NCBI RefSeq assembly: GCF_026723825.1
Contig: NZ_CP113519.1
Span: 3,038,001-3,102,000 of the forward strand
Source: Pseudomonas sp. GOM7
Lineage (GTDB): Bacteria > Pseudomonadota > Gammaproteobacteria > Pseudomonadales > Pseudomonadaceae
Direction: 5' to 3'
DNA length: 64,000 nucleotides
Part shown: positions 61,487 to 64,000 of the stretch, one piece after another
How positions within the stretch are numbered: position 1 is the stretch's first letter
How the letters are laid out: each line of letters begins with the position of its first letter
Translations under genes and position numbers: made by a program
Notes under the pieces: model-generated
What the model was told of the DNA's origin: nothing
Databases searched by the model: none
The model's input: only the letters and a program-made list of their open reading frames with translations

Positions 61487-61507
61487 GTAGCCCGGATGCA
61501 ATCCGGG
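61487..61507. repeat. Extragenic palindrome
   Basis: GTAGCCCGGATGCAATCCGG, same family as at 52376; between two convergent genes where it can serve as a bidirectional transcript end. Confidence 0.7.
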
Positions 61508-61540
61508 ACCTGCAAGCGCCCCTCCCCTTAGGCTCAGCCC

Positions 61541-62689
61541 CTAACGCACGATCGCCAGCTCGAATTCACCTTCGTCGCCATGGGCATGTCGCTGCATGCC
61601 CGCCTCGTCCACGGCCAGCGCCTGCAGAGGCCGTTTGAACGGCTTGTTGTCGAGGGTCTGCAGACTGCGATCCTCGTCCGTGGTGAGCAGCAACACGTAG
61701 CGCTCGCCCTGCTCGGCGCGCACCTTGACCGTGCCCTCGATGAAAGCATAGCGGTACCAGGTTTCCGGATGGAGCTGGTACACCGCATCACTGACCAGGC
61801 GCGTCGGTCGCTTGGCCTCATCGAGAAACAACAGTGAGGGATACACCACCTGGCGATTGGCGAAACTGCGTACGCGCAGACCGTAGGTCTGGCGCGACGC
61901 CGGTAGACTCAAGGCCGCGTAATAACTGCGCCCCATGGGAAAGTCGAAGCTCGGCGAATAGCGGCTCAACTCTTCGTAACGCGGTTCCTCGACAGACAAG
62001 GGAGTGAAATCACTCTCGCGCATCTGCCCACAGCAACGCTGCAGCAACTCGGCATACAGGCCTTCACCGCGGGTCTCGCTGCCCTCCAACAGCGCCTGCA
62101 TCGCCGCACTAGGCTGGCCATCGAGCGTCGGCAGTTTGCTCGCCACAGGCTCGAACTTAACCTGCCGTCCTTCGCTGTAATGCACCGCCTGCGCCCCGCT
62201 CGGCTTATTCTGCCGACCAGGTGCCAACACCGGCGAGTTGTGCATCTGCCCCTTCTCATCGACCCAGGTGTAGTAACGGCTGTCGGACTGGCTGCGGGCG
62301 AAACCACGCCCCTCCAGCTCATCGGCGTCGATGTAGTCGCCGACTCGCTCTCCCGTACCCAACAACTGGTCACGCTCCCCGCCTTCGCGGTTGCGCTCGC
62401 CCAGATAGAAGCTGTTGTGCAACTGGCCACCGCTGTCGACCCAGGTGTAGTAGCGCCGCTTGCTCTCGCCCGTGTCCGGTGCACTGCCAGGCCACTTGCC
62501 ACTCTCCCCCAGCCGCGCCTGATCGCTGAGTTCGGCACGACGCTGCGCGCTGCGCTGCTGCTCGGCGAAGCGTTCGTCGACGAAGGTGTTGTGCACCCGA
62601 CCGTGGTCATCCACCCAGGTCAGGTAACGGCTGGCTGCCAATGACGGCAGGCAGGCCAGCAACAGCCAGGCCAACAGCAGCAGGCGCAT
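61541..62689 (-). CDS. Exported protein with three DUF4124-type repeats and a MalM-like C-terminus
   Basis: 382 residues with a signal peptide (LLLLAWLLLACLPSLAAS). Three short repeats of the form (Y)TWVDxxGxxHN are visible: TWVDDHGRVHNTF (about 24), YTWVDSGGQLHNSF (about 81), and YTWVDEKGQMHNSP (about 138). The C-terminal ~140 residues (FDFPMGRSYYAALSLP...YGLRVRSFANRQVVYPSLLFLDEAKRPTRLV) resemble MalM. Four bases separate it from the FadL-type gene upstream, so both form an operon. A periplasmic or outer-membrane accessory; function unknown. Confidence 0.72.
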   Translation of the reverse strand: MRLLLLAWLLLACLPSLAASRYLTWVDDHGRVHNTFVDERFAEQQRSAQRRAELSDQARLGESGKWPGSAPDTGESKRRYYTWVDSGGQLHNSFYLGERNREGGERDQLLGTGERVGDYIDADELEGRGFARSQSDSRYYTWVDEKGQMHNSPVLAPGRQNKPSGAQAVHYSEGRQVKFEPVASKLPTLDGQPSAAMQALLEGSETRGEGLYAELLQRCCGQMRESDFTPLSVEEPRYEELSRYSPSFDFPMGRSYYAALSLPASRQTYGLRVRSFANRQVVYPSLLFLDEAKRPTRLVSDAVYQLHPETWYRYAFIEGTVKVRAEQGERYVLLLTTDEDRSLQTLDNKPFKRPLQALAVDEAGMQRHAHGDEGEFELAIVR

Positions 62690-62693
62690 GATG

Positions 62694-64000
62694 TCAGAAC
62701 CTCGTGGTGTAACTGAGGGAGAAGATATAGGCCTTCACCGTCGTCTCGATGTTGAGCCCCGCATAAGGGTTATAGACGAGATTGTCCAGACCTTCGCAGT
62801 TGGCGTTGCAGCTACTGCCCGCCGGGATGCTCTGCTTGGAGACGAAGTAGTTGAAACCCGCCTCGATGGTGGTGTCCTTGTCCCAGCGATAAGCGAAACC
62901 GAGCCCATAGAGATCGGCGTCGCCCACAGGGGCCAGCACGTCGGCCTTGTTCTTGGGAATCGCCGAGGGGCGGTACTCGTAACCAGCGCGCAAAGCCAGA
63001 CGGTCGTTGACCTCGTACTGCACGCCGACGCCCCAGCTCCAAGTGTCACGATAACCTCGGTCGAGAATGATGGTGCGGTCGGTAGCGTATTCACTGCTGA
63101 AGGTCTTGGCGATGCGCAGGATATCCAGCTCACGATCGAACTCGATTTCAAAATTGTTCCAGTCGCTGTAACCGACCCAGCGCAGGTCGAAGTTGAACTG
63201 CCACTTGTCGAAGGGCCGCACCTTGATGCCGGTGCTGAAGGAATCCGGATAGGTCAGCTTCAACGAAGCGTTACCGCTCTCCTCATTGGCACCATAGGGA
63301 AACAGAGGGCTGAAGATGGCTCCGAACAATGAACCTTGCAAACCGCTCCAGAAGCCTGCCCAGTCCTGAGAGTACTCGATGCGATACTTGCCCTGCAGAT
63401 GCATCCGCGCTTCACTCTGGTAGGTCGCGCCCCAAGCGAACCAGTCGGTGGGCTCCCAGAGAATGCCCAGATTGTAGGTGGGTGACAGGCTCTGCTGCAG
63501 GTCGAGCTGGAGATTGGCCAGGGAGTCGAATGGACCGACCTTACCACCACAGACGTTGATGATCGGCCCCACCAGTTCGCCCAGACCAGGCAGGCACAGC
63601 GTCTCCTTGAGCATGCGGGTCAGGCCAGTGAGCAGGCCAGGGTTGCGGAAATCCTGATTGAGTGCCATGGCCTGGTGCGAGAAGCCAATCGATAGCCCCA
63701 GCGACAGCTCGTCGTTGACCTGATAGGCCAGCGATGGCGAGAAGTAGGTAATGCGCTGCAAGGATACCTGACGGCCCTGGAAGCGCCCCGGATCGCTGTC
63801 GGAGTCTCGCGAATAACCCAACGCCATGGGAGCATAGACGTTGGTGGCGAAAGTGAACTTGGAACCCGGTGGGTTGATCGAAAGCCCTGCCAGCGGCGCC
63901 GCCAGCAGCGGCATCTCGGTCATCCCCCCGAGGCCTGGCAGATACATGGCCGGCGTCGTGGTGCGGGTGCTGGAGTTCTTGTATGGATCGTCGTCGTAAC
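62694..64000 (-). CDS. FadL/OmpP1-type outer membrane transport protein (partial, N-terminus missing)
   Basis: At least 434 residues are visible; the frame is open to the right edge, so the start lies outside and the internal ATG at 63947 is not the true start. FadL features: KFTFATNVYAPMALGYSRDSDS, ITYFSPSLAYQVNDELSLGLSIGFSHQAMALNQDFRNPG, beta strands of alternating residues to the end, and the C-terminal YIFSLSYTTRF with terminal phenylalanine. Likely imports long-chain fatty acids or other hydrophobic compounds. Confidence 0.85.
   Translation of the reverse strand, partial: YDDDPYKNSSTRTTTPAMYLPGLGGMTEMPLLAAPLAGLSINPPGSKFTFATNVYAPMALGYSRDSDSDPGRFQGRQVSLQRITYFSPSLAYQVNDELSLGLSIGFSHQAMALNQDFRNPGLLTGLTRMLKETLCLPGLGELVGPIINVCGGKVGPFDSLANLQLDLQQSLSPTYNLGILWEPTDWFAWGATYQSEARMHLQGKYRIEYSQDWAGFWSGLQGSLFGAIFSPLFPYGANEESGNASLKLTYPDSFSTGIKVRPFDKWQFNFDLRWVGYSDWNNFEIEFDRELDILRIAKTFSSEYATDRTIILDRGYRDTWSWGVGVQYEVNDRLALRAGYEYRPSAIPKNKADVLAPVGDADLYGLGFAYRWDKDTTIEAGFNYFVSKQSIPAGSSCNANCEGLDNLVYNPYAGLNIETTVKAYIFSLSYTTRF

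Noticed and set aside
1..64000. tRNA, rRNA or CRISPR loci
   Set aside because: None recognised on reading either strand.

Overview
This window is chromosomal DNA from a Pseudomonas, most likely of the mendocina/oleovorans/alcaliphila group (Ectopseudomonas). The base composition is GC-rich. OprF, SigX, CmpX, PpsA and AgmR read as near-identical relatives of their P. aeruginosa counterparts. The stretch from about 21.6 to 61.5 kb (nasST ... nitrate assimilation ... cobA, oprF, sigX, crfX, cmpX, cmaX, rraA, hydrolase, ppsA, ppsR ... retropepsin operon) follows a gene order I recall from P. aeruginosa, with insertions. I see no rRNA, tRNA, CRISPR array, transposase or prophage.

Region 1 (1-17.5 kb) is a PQQ-dependent alcohol oxidation block. 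It holds a quinoprotein ethanol dehydrogenase (exaA/pedE type) with its cytochrome c550, and quinoprotein-associated accessory proteins: a metallo-beta-lactamase-fold protein, a SoxYZ-like carrier and two periplasmic binding-type proteins. It also has a pentapeptide-repeat protein, a membrane protein coupled to a PQQ-type lipoprotein, a cupredoxin-like protein, a YVTN beta-propeller, an ABC transporter and a rhodanese-like protein. Three regulators are present: a sensor kinase, its partner response regulator, and AgmR/ErbR. A 16-bp box (TA.T.C.TTGGTA.T.) recurs in front of three of its transcription units and is a candidate regulator site. A clearly AT-richer islet (about 7.6-9.5 kb) interrupts the block; it encodes a Hanks-type protein kinase and a small helical protein with an RN-x3-H (HEPN-like) motif.

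Region 2 (17.5-21.2 kb) carries a GNAT acetyltransferase and a TetR repressor divergent from a Baeyer-Villiger-type monooxygenase and a short-chain dehydrogenase, with a perfect palindromic operator between them.

Region 3 (21.2-41.3 kb) is the nitrate assimilation regulon: nasS-nasT, a Tat-exported nitrate ABC transporter, an MFS nitrate transporter, a membrane-anchored PP2C phosphatase/kinase fusion, nirB, nirD, a molybdenum nitrate reductase and cobA (siroheme). Four transcription units each start with a sigma-54 promoter followed by the same RNA device. The device is two hairpins with A1/G4 hexaloops, the second overlapping an intrinsic terminator, which is the target architecture of ANTAR proteins such as NasT. 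Two PL7 alginate-lyase-family genes sit inside this region, next to alaC and a small gene behind a LexA-type box.

Region 4 (41.3-51.2 kb) has the envelope-stress cluster oprF-sigX-cmpX-crfX-cmaX, then rraA, an alpha/beta hydrolase, ppsA with its divergent regulator ppsR, and a LysE exporter. A ~171-bp imperfect palindrome, MITE-like in appearance, lies between the hydrolase and ppsA.

Region 5 (51.2-58 kb) is the 2-methylcitrate operon (gntR-type regulator, prpB, prpC, acnD, prpF) with paired ATTGTCGACAAT-type operators. Region 6 (58-64 kb) holds a conserved but functionally unresolved three-gene set (retropepsin-like protease, inactive transglutaminase/7TM protein, ATP-grasp ligase), then a three-repeat DUF4124/MalM-like protein and a FadL-type outer membrane protein that runs off the window. 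Short extragenic palindromes (GTGCGC..GCGCACCCTAC and others) are scattered through the gaps; one has become the C-terminal tail of an ABC ATPase.
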